Source: Temnothorax longispinosus (lineage: Eukaryota; Arthropoda; Insecta; Hymenoptera; Formicidae). Taken from it: a stretch of DNA of 64,000 bases. A program made the position numbers and the translations under genes. Below the pieces are notes generated by a model. The model searched no databases. It was not told the DNA's origin and saw nothing but the letters and a program-made list of their open reading frames with translations. Numbering within the stretch: the stretch's first letter is position 1; each line of letters begins with the position of its first letter. Location of the stretch: positions 25,967,073 to 26,031,072 of the forward strand of contig NC_092358.1 in the NCBI RefSeq assembly GCF_030848805.1, given 5' to 3'. Of the stretch, positions 27,255 through 38,100 are shown piece by piece.

Positions 27255-30200
27255 GTGAGGAAGGAGAAAGGAGATCGAGGACTGCGCGATATGGATATTT
27301 TTATTTTTCGACTGTGGGATGCTAACAGGGAACAGTTTCGATTAACATTAACATCATTCTTCACAACATTCTGTCGATCACTTAAATTATAAAATGCATG
27401 GTTTATTTAATGTATCTGGTAAAACAAATTGTTTATATAAAATGCTTATTATGATATAAAAAAATGAAAGAATTTGGCTAGCGCTTTAAGATGAAGTATA
27501 GACGTATGACTTTGAAGATTTGCTCATGTACCGTGTCACTGAACAGTCAATGCCGATTAGAGATTGTATTGTATGTAACGAAAGTAAAAGAAGCTTGTAT
27601 ATGTATTACACTTTCGATGAATCCAATTGACTTTGCGTATCGTTGTTATTTAGTACGAACGCAGGATTTCGTTGATAGAATGGTTCTCTGATTAAAAGAA
27701 CGAATTCTAACACGATCCCGTGTACGTACCATATTGTTATGCGTCAGATGCCACACTAACAATATAATAATAATAGTAACAACACAATAATACCGATAAT
27801 AACAGTACCAATAATAATTGTAACAACAATCTTTCGTATTATTTATTTCCTCCTTCGACTTCGATCTACTGAAGTAGATCTTCTCGATCGCTGAACGTTA
27901 AGCATGATCGAAAATCAATTATATAAATCTGAAAACAAATTTATTTAGAAAACATTTTTACATTTTTATATAATGTTATTCATATAATCAAAATATGTGC
28001 GAAATGTATTTATCAAAAACTGGTTATTACATAAAAGTTTTCTTGTTTAATAATAAAAAGTTGCCGATAAATCAATGTCTTTACCATAAAAGACATATCT
28101 TCTTATTAAATGAGATGTTTACTAAGAATTATAAAAATATAATATTTCGTCTTATGTATTAAAAAAATAATTAATTGAATAATTCTCTCGTTAAACGTAT
28201 TATATAATGTAAGTTTCTATCCCGGGTTAAGATAATACATCCTAATTTCTAGTTGCACGGTGGGAATTCTAGAAGATAGCACGTATATAACACGCATCAT
28301 GAATCTTCGTTTAATGCATTCCGCGATTATATCCCCGCAGTAACATCGGCGGTTACGCAAGGGAGACATTCAGTTGTAATAAAATGAATTCGGAGAATCC
28401 TGCGGCGGCACCTACATATACGTACGAGACGCAGAGGTGAAAATCGGGCACAAGCGTGGCGCAAGCAATGATCTCTCCGATTTCCAGGAAGACGTTGCCT
28501 CTGGGCTGTGTTACATTTCATTGAACCTTACGCCCCGAATGCAACAAGCGTTCCACATTTATACAGCAGCGATACGGTAAAGCATGCACGGAAAGAAAAA
28601 AATGCAGATATGTCAAGATTTTATAGCTTATTAGGAATTTGTGGAATGCCAATCTTGTTTCAAACATTTAAATGTTATCTGTCCAATAAAACAATTCAGG
28701 TATATTCAGCCTCTTAACATAATGGCGGAGATAAATTAGCAGCTTAGTGCCGAAAGCTTATCGTGACAAAAAATAACCGATATTTTACTTGATCGAATTT
28801 ATTGTACACACCAATCATTTAGACATTTAGAGGAATAAATTAATTTCGCGGTTGACATTATTTCGAGATTTTCGGAATTTTTTTCTTGCAAATAATGAAG
28901 AGAAAGTTTCTTCTACCAACACAGATGAACAATATTCTTCTTCCCGATATATAATGCGATATACACATGTTGTACATATGTTGCATACGCAAAAAATGCT
29001 AACAGCAAAGTAACTAGAAATATTCGCGTATCAACTTTCGCATTAAGAGGAGAAATTGCTTAAACGCAATACGAAACGGTTTTACACAGAAATTGATACA
29101 TATCGTCGTTTACGGAGGAAAGTACAACAAGCGCCTAAATGTATTATAATTTCGAGAAAGTCTTTTCGCCCAAGACGTAACAGCATTGACGTAAATCAAC
29201 ATATTTCAATATTCGCGATTTATTCATATCTTTCGTTTTCAATCGCATTCTCTTTCATTCATTGTAATTCAATCAGCGTACTTGGAAACGTGCGCGCGCG
29301 ACTCTGCTCCGCAAAAATGCTCCGTGCGAAGTTTCGTAAACCATAATCTCTGGACTCTCGGCTGTAATTTCGCAAAGGTATAAAGCCGAGATTACAAGAC
29401 GCGTGGAACTGTCTCTGCTCTTTCCTGCTGATGAGACCCGCAATCGCGCGGAACATTGCTCCATTCTCGAGCGGAGAGCGTTATACCGGGTGACCGTTAT
29501 TAAGAACGGTACCGCGCGAATGGTCGTGTCGTTCTCTTATAACGTAATTCACACGCCGCCTAATGTGATTCAGAAATTCGATTACCGTTGCGTTGTCACG
29601 CGCGCGCACTTTCCGCGTTTAAATTTTCTTAGAGACACGGATGCGTCTCACATCTTTTGAATACAAAAGTGAGAAATAATCCTCCTGTTAGGCCTGAATC
29701 TGAACCTGTTGGACGCGCATGCAAATTGATTATTTGTTTTCTATCTTTTTTTTGAACGATTTTACGCGACAACAAGAGCGCTCTGCCTCTCCGCGAGATA
29801 CTCGATTCGCAAATGTACAATTCACATGGTGCGTGTCAGTATGTGCGTGTGAAATGCAGCACGGATAAACAGGCTCCCCTTCTTCTGTAAAGGGATTCAG
29901 CGCCTCGAACCTGCTCGCTTCTCTCCGATGGCAGTGACCTGTTATAGGGGTCTCACGGGCCCCAGGGCTTTTATACGCGCGCGCACGCGATAGTTCCTGG
30001 TTAAATGCCAGACACTATATTGCGCGCTCTAAACCTATATATCATGATCTTGTCTTACCCTTTATTCACATTCCGCGAAAAAGTTGCAAAATATCCCGAG
30101 TTTTTATTTTATGCATCTTAATTACCATGAGTATGATTAATAATATTGATTTCTGAATGTGAAATTTTTTTTTAAGTCATCTAGGAAAAACATTTTCTGA

Positions 30201-32011
30201 ACGTAAATTTACTAAATAAAATGAGAAATATAAATTTATATAAATAACAGTCAAATGTAGTTATAAATTCTGAATAAGTGGTTTGATATACGTAAAACGA
30301 TTTGGCTTTCACAACATCATCATCATGATACATTAATATGAGTTACGATGACCTCGTGTCTATCCAAAGATAGGAGTACGTGACGGAAAAGCGAATGCTT
30401 ACGTTACGTGTCGGAAGTGCTGCTGCTTCCGATGCATACACGAGAAGGAATTTTTTAAACTTTTCTGCGTGACTATGTGTTGACTCGTACATTACATATT
30501 ATGAGTTATATGACATTCGGATGTGAACATTTTACATATCTCTGAATTTGGCTATTGATTTTACATGTATAGTATAATTAAAAGTATAAAATTTACGATG
30601 ACAAATAACTTTATAGAGAGAGTGTAATTTATTTTTAAAGTCTTACGATAATTTATACTTACGTGATTACCGATATATTACACAACAGTTGCATCCTCTA
30701 TATTAAATAAATTTAGATTTTTATTAAACGTCTGACACGCGGAATATTTGCAACGTTCAATTCAATTGCCATTTTAATCAGTAAAAGTGAACCGTCGTGA
30801 TTATCATGGCAGCGATGCTCGAGCGGCGAGTATCTCCAACGCGTTTATGTCTCCCGTTATTCTGCTCAACCCGGCGACTTCGATGGCCGGTCACGCTATC
30901 GCCAAGTGGACAGCACGATTGAGCGCACGAGAGTGATAGACATAAGAATACAACATAAGAATAAAACACAACCGTTCATGAAAGAGAAAGAACGAGTCGC
31001 AGTCTATTATCATGACGTTCCTCGCAATTGGTAACTGCATGATCTTTTATGGAAGTCAATGCGATATAGCTTTCAATATCTGTTGGTTAAGTTTATAACA
31101 AATATATGTATTATGTTTTATCTGCTGTCTATTTTTTAAAGAAAAACCGATTGCGAGTTCCTTCCTTTCCTTCAAGTAATTAGTAATTAGCACTTATAAA
31201 TTGGTATACAGAAATCATCTACATTTTCGAAAGTGTATATTAAATAATATATGTTCTACATATATATTTTATATATTATAAATAATATATGTATGTACTA
31301 ATACGTATAAGTTTTTCAAGAATTTAGCAGGTTTTTGTAATAAATTATGATTGCTAATTACTATCTTTAAAGCGACTCGCAATTCACAACGCTCAGTCTT
31401 TTTCTTGACGTTTCACCAAACTTTCTCGTGGTCTAATCGCGCGCCAACTGTCATTTACGCATCGTGGAAGTTCCAGGCACGCGGAAAACAATTATCCGTC
31501 GCATGTGAAAGAAAGTACCGCGTCTCGACAAAAATGGCAGCGGCGGCGGCGCGCAGATATTCGTGCCGGGTCGACAAACTTGCGTATTTCACAGATTTTT
31601 ACTCGCAACAAGACCTCGACCATCGCCTCTATTTGCATAGAACTTTCGAATTGTCCGCTTGGCCGTCTGTTAGAAAGCCATTACAGTCACTGATACGGAG
31701 GTATGCTTTCTCGTTGCCGGACCACACCGAGTTATCTTAATTTTGAAACTTTCAGGACGCTGCTACCTGCTGCCTGAGATTTAAAGATTCCTTTAACGTT
31801 ACACATTGTCGAATCAATGGTTTCTAGACGTAGACACCTTTAGAAGGCTTTAAATATCACAAACTTTAAATTATTTTTTAACAAACAGAAAATCTTTCTA
31901 AATAACAAAGAGTATGATATATCCGTTACATCTATTTAGATCACTAAATTTATTAAGAAACGGTCGTACAATCCACAAACCTAAATTTTTGAAAAATTGA
32001 AAAAAAAACTG

Positions 32012-32033
32012 TTCACACACACACACACACACA
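32012..32033. repeat. CA dinucleotide microsatellite
   Basis: About eleven uninterrupted CA units in AT-rich intergenic DNA. Confidence 0.85.
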
Positions 32034-33000
32034 AATGGAAAGTTTGCTTATAAAAATCATAGCATGTTAATTTTTATAACGTGCTATTGAATGTTCTTTA
32101 AAATCTTATTAAATTTTATTTAGGTATTTTTTAATACAATTGCTGGCGAATAACGAAAGATAGATTATTTGAATTATTCTGTTTTAATATTAAATTATTC
32201 ACTAATATTACATTGTATTAGATAGTAATATAATTGCAGAGAAAAAAAGGATATAGCAACATCGACAAGTGAACCAGTCACGAGTAAACGTCATCGAAGA
32301 GGGGATTGGAGAAGATTCTTGGACAAGAGGTGATTGCACTGTACACACGGCTTTTGGAGTCTTTGTAATTAACGTGACGACAACCCACTGACCCACTAGA
32401 CGATCGATTTTTTCGTTTAACAGTTTGAAATAAACGCTTTTTTTTAATGTACCTGCACTTCTGAGATATTTGGGCGTTTATAGAGCTGAAACGTTTTTGG
32501 GCTTGCTAAAAATAGCTCTTATTATAATTATAAAAAGAAAACATCGCGACTTTTCTGCGACTCGGGGATCGCAGATTCTGAATTATGCTCACCAGTCGTC
32601 CTTCGAGACACAAGGCACATCGAAAGTCGACATTCTCGAAATAAAATATTTGGGAGATTCTGCAGTAAAGAAACAACTAATTTGCATATTAATCTGTCTC
32701 AGTTCGAACTATCTCGAATGTCTACCTATTTTCAAAGAAACACGACAGATATTTAGTGAGACCTTCGTCTCTGGCCTTCGCAATAAAACGCATCTTCGTC
32801 TGAGATATAGTAATCGCTGCAAAAAAAAATATGCTTATGCACATCGAAGAAAATCGTGATCAAGATAAAAAAGTGAATAGGCTTCTAAATTGATTATAAA
32901 ACATCCATTTACATTACATTTGTATTCTTCAAGTCTCTTGAAAGAATAAAGAAATAATCTTCGGCATTAATGTCGTATACAAAGTACAACTGCATTAAAG

Positions 33001-33120
33001 ACTGGTTGTTCCAACCTGTTGGAATCACATATATGTCTTTGTTTTTCCCTCAAATTAGACAAAGATAGACATATAATTTAACTATTAATTAGATTACCAA
33101 CAGGTTGAAACAACCGGCCC
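33001..33120. mobile_element. MITE-like element with terminal inverted repeats
   Basis: The left end reads CTGGTTGTTCCAACCTGTTGG. The right end, reverse-complemented, reads CCGGTTGTTTCAACCTGTTGG, matching at 19 of 21 positions. The interior is about 70 bases and noncoding. The size and inverted ends fit a nonautonomous DNA transposon. The flanking target-site duplication is unclear (possibly TAA), so the superfamily is not assigned. Confidence 0.65.
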
Positions 33121-33857
33121 TAAGTCATGAGATTTTTTTTTGTAAATTTAAATTTTCGAAGAGTGAGATTTTCTGACTTCTCGAAAGCATGTCTCAAGGA
33201 GCGACAAACAAGAAATCTTAATTGGATCTCAAGAGTTCGCATCCTTATCGTTATAAAATTGTGATACAGTTACACGCAACAGTACTCAAGTTAATTCGTA
33301 CGTTTCATGTCGAACGGAAATGACTCCGCCGTATTCGTCCTGCTTCTAAATGTGTCAGCTGTGCGAAAGGATTCGAGGAGAATTCCCACTGAAAAATGTC
33401 GACATTGGGCCACGGTCAGGGTCCCGGTCACGCGACCCTGATTCCGCGTCTCCGCGATTTCACGCTCGCGACACGAACTCGCTACCGGATTTTCTCGTCT
33501 TCCTGTCGCGCACAGCTCGCGGTTAATTGCGTGGAAAATGCATTGAGAAAGCATTTCATTTTTGTGCGAAACCGAATGAAATATGCGGAAAATATGTCGT
33601 TCATATGCGGCGACTAAACTACCGGATACAAAAGCTCGATGGGAGAAGAACGATGTTTATTGAGTATCAAAGAGAAATTTAATTCTTCCGTAATGGAAGA
33701 TATACCGTTACGTAATGTTTAATTTTAATTATTTTGCGTGAAAATTATTTTATCTCTGCATGTATTTAAATACAAAAATAGTTTGTATATTAGGATAGAT
33801 AGTAGATGTAGAGATAATTATAAATTTCTTAATTGATTCAATGAAAAGATATCCGAT

Positions 33858-34033
33858 GCTCCTACTCAATATGTCGTTAATTTAATTAAAACAATTAATT
33901 TAGCTAAACCAATGGAGTTAAAATAATACTGTTTTGTGTTAAAATAATAAATTTCGACACAGTAGTTAAAAACAACAAAATGTTATTCAAGGTGTTGGTT
34001 TAAAAATTTCATCCTTTAATATTTAACGGTGTA
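33858..34033 (-). repeat. Interspersed repeat copy 3 (intergenic, inverted)
   Basis: On the minus strand this block reads CCGTTAAATATTAAAGGATG, then the TGTCGAAATTTATTATT core, ACAGTATTATTTTAACTCC and the end ATATTGAGTAGGAGC. It matches copies 1 and 2 in order. It lacks the GACCTATAG end, so it appears truncated or diverged at that side. Confidence 0.72.
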
Positions 34034-34780
34034 CAAATGCAGACTGCAAAGCAAACTCCGTTTAAAAGACCTTTGCACTTGTTGTTTGCTTATAGTCTGG
34101 CAGGTGTCTCAGTTCACATTGTTACGCAACAAATTTGTGATTTCACCTTCGTGATCATGTTCTGCTTCGTCGATATGAAGAACGACCTAGAGACCACGAA
34201 TCCTACCTCTTGTCAAAAGACAATCGTTCACTTCCCAGGCCCCGACAGTTTCTGTGTGAAAACCGTGTGCCGGACGGGCTTTCCTTCACGATACCTACGC
34301 AATCTTTGACCTATAAAGGGCAACATGCACATAGCAATACTGCTTGATGTACGACTCGATAAATAATAAATACGAAGATATATGTGTGCTCTGTGGAACT
34401 ATATTACTCACTTTCAATTGAAGATACAATATTTGAAATACAAAGTTGATTACAACCTGTATTATAATTTCATGTCCGCGTCACCATCTGTAGTCATAAA
34501 TTAGCATCGTCCGACGTTAATATTGACGGCGTTGAAGAGTCAACTCTCTCGCGACATCCTGATGCGTGCAAAATTCCTGCGTGCTAAAATGTCACATATC
34601 TCGAGTCAAGGTACTAACTGGTATTAATAGCAAAACAGCGTCGCGTTGCGTCATTCGCAGGAAAGGGGAAGCGCCATTAACGTCTCCACATAAAATCGAG
34701 CCGAAGGAATGTCCATTTCCCTCGGCATAATTCCCCGCCGTCCTATCGACGGTGTTCGCCACCGAGAGGAGATAGGTACG

Positions 34781-35960
34781 GCGACAGGATCGGAGTCCAG
34801 GGAGTGACCCGACGATGAAAAGCGCAAAGGAGGAGAGTGGGAGAGCGTCTGGTGGTGAAGCCGGAGTGGGACCCCAGTCACGAAGTCTCACGCCTTCCAC
34901 CAGTTCTCAGTCCGAAGACGAACGTTCTGGCAGTTAGCTGGTTCGCCGCTCCGCTCCGAGACCGTCCGTGCGCGTGTGTGCGTGTCGCGTGGTTGGTGTG
35001 TTGTGTGTGTGCCCGGACGCAGAAACGGCAAGAACGGCAAGAGCGGCTCCCCCGCAAAGTCGATGATGTGTCAGTGTCGAGCTTGAGGCCCCCCTCGCGT
35101 ACCATCTTCGTGCCGCTCTTCCTCGAGCCGTCAGCCGTCTTCGATCGCTCCGTAGCATCGAATCGGCATTCAAACCGGAGCAGCATCCGCCATTTTCGCC
35201 ATCTCCGCGGCGTGAGGCCCAATGAGGCCCACCGGTGCTGGGTACGGTGATTCGCGCGGTCGACGCCTGCGGCCGCGCCTCTGGATTCCACAAACACCAG
35301 CACACGGCCCGCGGGAATAGTCGTTAAATCCTCGCCGCCGGGTATCGCCGGGTATCGCCGAGCTGTTTTCTCCATTTGTCGTTCCCAGGTATATTCCACG
35401 GCGACCGCGAGTGTACGGAGTACGTGTGCGGAGTACGTGTGCGTACATATATGTGACAGCAGCTACACGTGGAGGTGCGTTAGTGAGGGACAACAACGGC
35501 GACGTCTACGCCACTGCGCCGCATACCAGCGAGGGCCCCGGGTCTGATCGCAGAGAAGGGGATAGAGAAGCCTAGAGAGAACTGAAAGGAAGCGACAGAG
35601 ACGGAGCACGGGAAGGGGGCCCGTGATAGAGGGAAGAGGCACGAAGGGAAAGAAAGCGGCGGAGAGAAACGGAGACGGCGAGGGAAAAAAGGAGAAGGAG
35701 AGAAAGAGAGAGACAGAGGGCAAAGCGGGGGCCCGATACGCCGGTGAGAAGGGGGGATTCGCAAGAAGGCGGCCATAATGGCCTGACGCGATCTCGAGCG
35801 AGCGGCTACAGCTGCTGCGAAATATACGCGCCGCCGGAGTTCCTCTCGCCGTTGCTGCGCGCACGTATTTTGCAACGCCGCGCTGCGACGACGTGTACAC
35901 GCCGCTTGTCCGCCTGTCTTTGGAAAGCAACGACTGCGTAATCGACTGCGAGTGCTACCG
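34781..35960 (+). promoter_or_regulatory. GC/CpG-rich promoter and leader region, probably of PTB gene B
   Basis: A CpG-dense block with a purine-rich run (about 35560-35750) and YY1-like GCCATnTTG motifs (around 35187 and 35767), ending about 0.45 kb before the gene B ATG. A short open frame of 40 codons lies at 34815-34937. Long overlapping open frames on both strands are Arg/Ser/Pro-rich, typical of CpG-dense leader DNA rather than protein. Confidence 0.45.
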
Positions 35961-36405
35961 GGCGGAGTCCCGTCGCAGCGTAATCGCTCAATGAGATCCT
36001 GAGTCACATCCGCGGCCCCACATTGCGCATGGGAAACGATCCGCCGCGGCTAATAATTGACGTTCATATCACTGAGTGTCGCCGATCGTGGGACTTACGT
36101 ACCACGCATTGAAATCTCCGAACGGTTTCTCCGCTTAGGACAGTTTAGGACCACTTTTGAGTGTCATTCCTATATGACAATGCGATTGACTCACGTACAA
36201 TAATTTTTTTTAGAACTTGAGAGTAACCAGCTAATAAGATTATCTGTAATCGTATTAAACAAATATCTCTACCTTCTACAACTGAATTGTTAACGATAGT
36301 TCTCTGATTATTAACAACTATTAAATTTCATTACTCAATCGCGCTCGCAAAAGTCGGTTGAATCTCTCTAATCAATAAGTTAGTCGAGTCGAATAAGAAA
36401 AAAAA
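35961..36405. other. Spacer before PTB gene B
   Basis: AT-rich leader or intron sequence between the GC-rich block and the gene B ATG. It ends in an A-run directly before the ATG, so there is no strong polypyrimidine acceptor at the start codon. Confidence 0.4.
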
Positions 36406-38100
36406 ATGAGGGGAGCTAATCAGGATACGGCGACGCCGTATTGTCGCTGCAGAGTACTCTATTTAGGTAGCTCGGTACCTCACACGAGCAAAGAGGGGCT
36501 CCTGGGCGTGCAGGAACCCCTGAGAGAACTCTACCCCGAGCAAGGTGCGTTGGGTGCGCGTGGGATAGACTCCTGGCTAAGCGTTTGGAGCAACGGCTTG
36601 CTCCTGGAGAATGTCGACGAGCATCGCAAAAAGATCACGCGGTTCTTCCCCATCGAGGCGCTCCACTATTGCGCTGCGGTCAGACACGTCAAGGGTGGAA
36701 ACGGCGACACGTCCAATACGCGTTTCCTGCCGTTGGACTCGCCGTTCGCACGGACGCCCAGCGCGAATCATCCACCCCTGTTCGCCGCCGTGCTGCGAAG
36801 AACGACCGGCATCAAGGTTCTCGAGTGTCACGCGTTCATATGCAAACGGGACATGGCGGCCAACGCCCTGGTAAGGTGTTGCTTCCACGCTTACGCCGAC
36901 AGCAGCTACGCGAAAGGCCTGGACCCGTCGTCGGCGACGACGAACGGGGTCACGACGGGTCATCCACAGTCGAACAACAGTCTCTACCACACTCTGGGCG
37001 GCTCGAGCACCACCCTGGACAGCCCCCAACCGACCCGTTTGGACACTGCCTCGACCGACGACCTCAGTTTGTACAATGGCGACGAGAATCACAAGGTTTG
37101 GGCCAGGGGTCGCGACGAAGTCGATGGACTTTATCAGGAACAGGGCACCCTGCGAAGCACGAAGGGATCCAGACCGCGCCAGTTGGTCGCCCCACCGCCG
37201 CCGCCGCCACCGCCGCCCCCTCCCGCCCAACCGTTGTTGCTGGAGGAATCCTCTTCCGCGCGACGGAAAGCTAATAAGAAGCTCAAGAAAATGAAGACTC
37301 GTTCGTTGCACGAGGACGCCTTACAGCAGCATCAGCAACAGCAGCAGCTTCTTCACCATCAGCTGCACCAGGGCGTGTACGCCAATGGCCACGGACATCA
37401 CACCCTGGGTCATCCCATCAGACAACAACACTACCATCCTCACCCGCTACCACCCAGTAGCCGATCCGTCGCCGGTACTTTAGCCAGACCGGCGCCGGTG
37501 CTTTTGGTGCCGGCGGCCACCTTGCCACGGAAAAGTCATCATCCGCGTTTAAGGCCCATTCCGGCAGCGACTCCGATAGTCCCGGTCTACGCTCCTCTGC
37601 CAGTGGTACCGCCGACCGCGGCACCGGCGGCGGCCATTTATCCAGCCACGTATGGTACCGCCGGAAACAGAGGCAGACGACATCCGGTGGAGGCGGATAA
37701 CTCCACCCTGGGCACGTCCAGGAGATTAGCCGCCTCTCACGCGGATCTCACCGCGCCGGAAGTCGCTCGACAAGCGGACAGTCCGGAGAACGAGTCCCGT
37801 TTTGGTACCGGCATATACCGGCGGAAAGGTCATCTGAACGAGAGAGCCTTTTCTTACAGCATTCGGGCGGAACATCGCAGCAGGAGCCACGGCAGTCTGG
37901 CCTCCTTGGGCTTCAGCGCGCAGAACGGTAACGCGCTGCCGAAGGAAGAGAAGAAGGATCGCGAGATTGCTCAACTGGTTGCCGGTTTGAGCCTCAACGA
38001 TGGACCGGAACGAACACAGGCCATGAATTCGAGGGGAGGATATCATCATCATCAACAGCAGCAGCAGATTCAACCGTTGCCTAGGCCGAGACCCCGTTAG
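36406..38100 (+). CDS. PTB/PID-domain protein with Pro-, Gln- and His-rich tracts (gene B), single exon
   Basis: One uninterrupted 564-codon frame. The ATG follows an A-run (AAAAAAAAATGAGG). Residues about 13-166 form a PTB domain: YCRCRVLYLGSSVP, then GVQEPLREL, WSNGLLLENV, RFFPIEALHYCAAVRHV and, at the C-terminal side, PPLFAAVLRR...VLECHAFICKRD. A low-complexity tail follows: twelve consecutive prolines near residues 263-274, a Lys-rich patch (ANKKLKKMKTRS), Gln/His tracts near 306-345, an Ala/Pro-rich part, and a conserved-looking end (REIAQLVAGLSLNDG). The proline run could bind SH3, WW or EVH1 domains, which is inference. The domain is closer to gene C than to gene A. An alternative start by splicing at 36421 (ctaatcag) would remove the first residues but keep the domain. 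No orthologue name is claimed. Confidence 0.83.
   Translation: MRGANQDTATPYCRCRVLYLGSSVPHTSKEGLLGVQEPLRELYPEQGALGARGIDSWLSVWSNGLLLENVDEHRKKITRFFPIEALHYCAAVRHVKGGNGDTSNTRFLPLDSPFARTPSANHPPLFAAVLRRTTGIKVLECHAFICKRDMAANALVRCCFHAYADSSYAKGLDPSSATTNGVTTGHPQSNNSLYHTLGGSSTTLDSPQPTRLDTASTDDLSLYNGDENHKVWARGRDEVDGLYQEQGTLRSTKGSRPRQLVAPPPPPPPPPPPAQPLLLEESSSARRKANKKLKKMKTRSLHEDALQQHQQQQQLLHHQLHQGVYANGHGHHTLGHPIRQQHYHPHPLPPSSRSVAGTLARPAPVLLVPAATLPRKSHHPRLRPIPAATPIVPVYAPLPVVPPTAAPAAAIYPATYGTAGNRGRRHPVEADNSTLGTSRRLAASHADLTAPEVARQADSPENESRFGTGIYRRKGHLNERAFSYSIRAEHRSRSHGSLASLGFSAQNGNALPKEEKKDREIAQLVAGLSLNDGPERTQAMNSRGGYHHHQQQQQIQPLPRPRPR

Larger units (their letters stand above)
27255..34780. other. Intergenic region between PTB genes A and B
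   Basis: Mostly AT-rich and without a supported gene. It contains a CA microsatellite (about 32012-32033), a MITE-like element (33001-33120) and repeat copy 3 (33858-34033, minus). A 69-codon open frame at 31534 begins in a good translation-start context but has no recognisable product. Confidence 0.55.

Noticed and set aside
34837..36007. Several 100-175 codon open frames on both strands before gene B
   Set aside because: CpG-rich leader DNA with low-complexity translations and no recognisable domain or splice chain.
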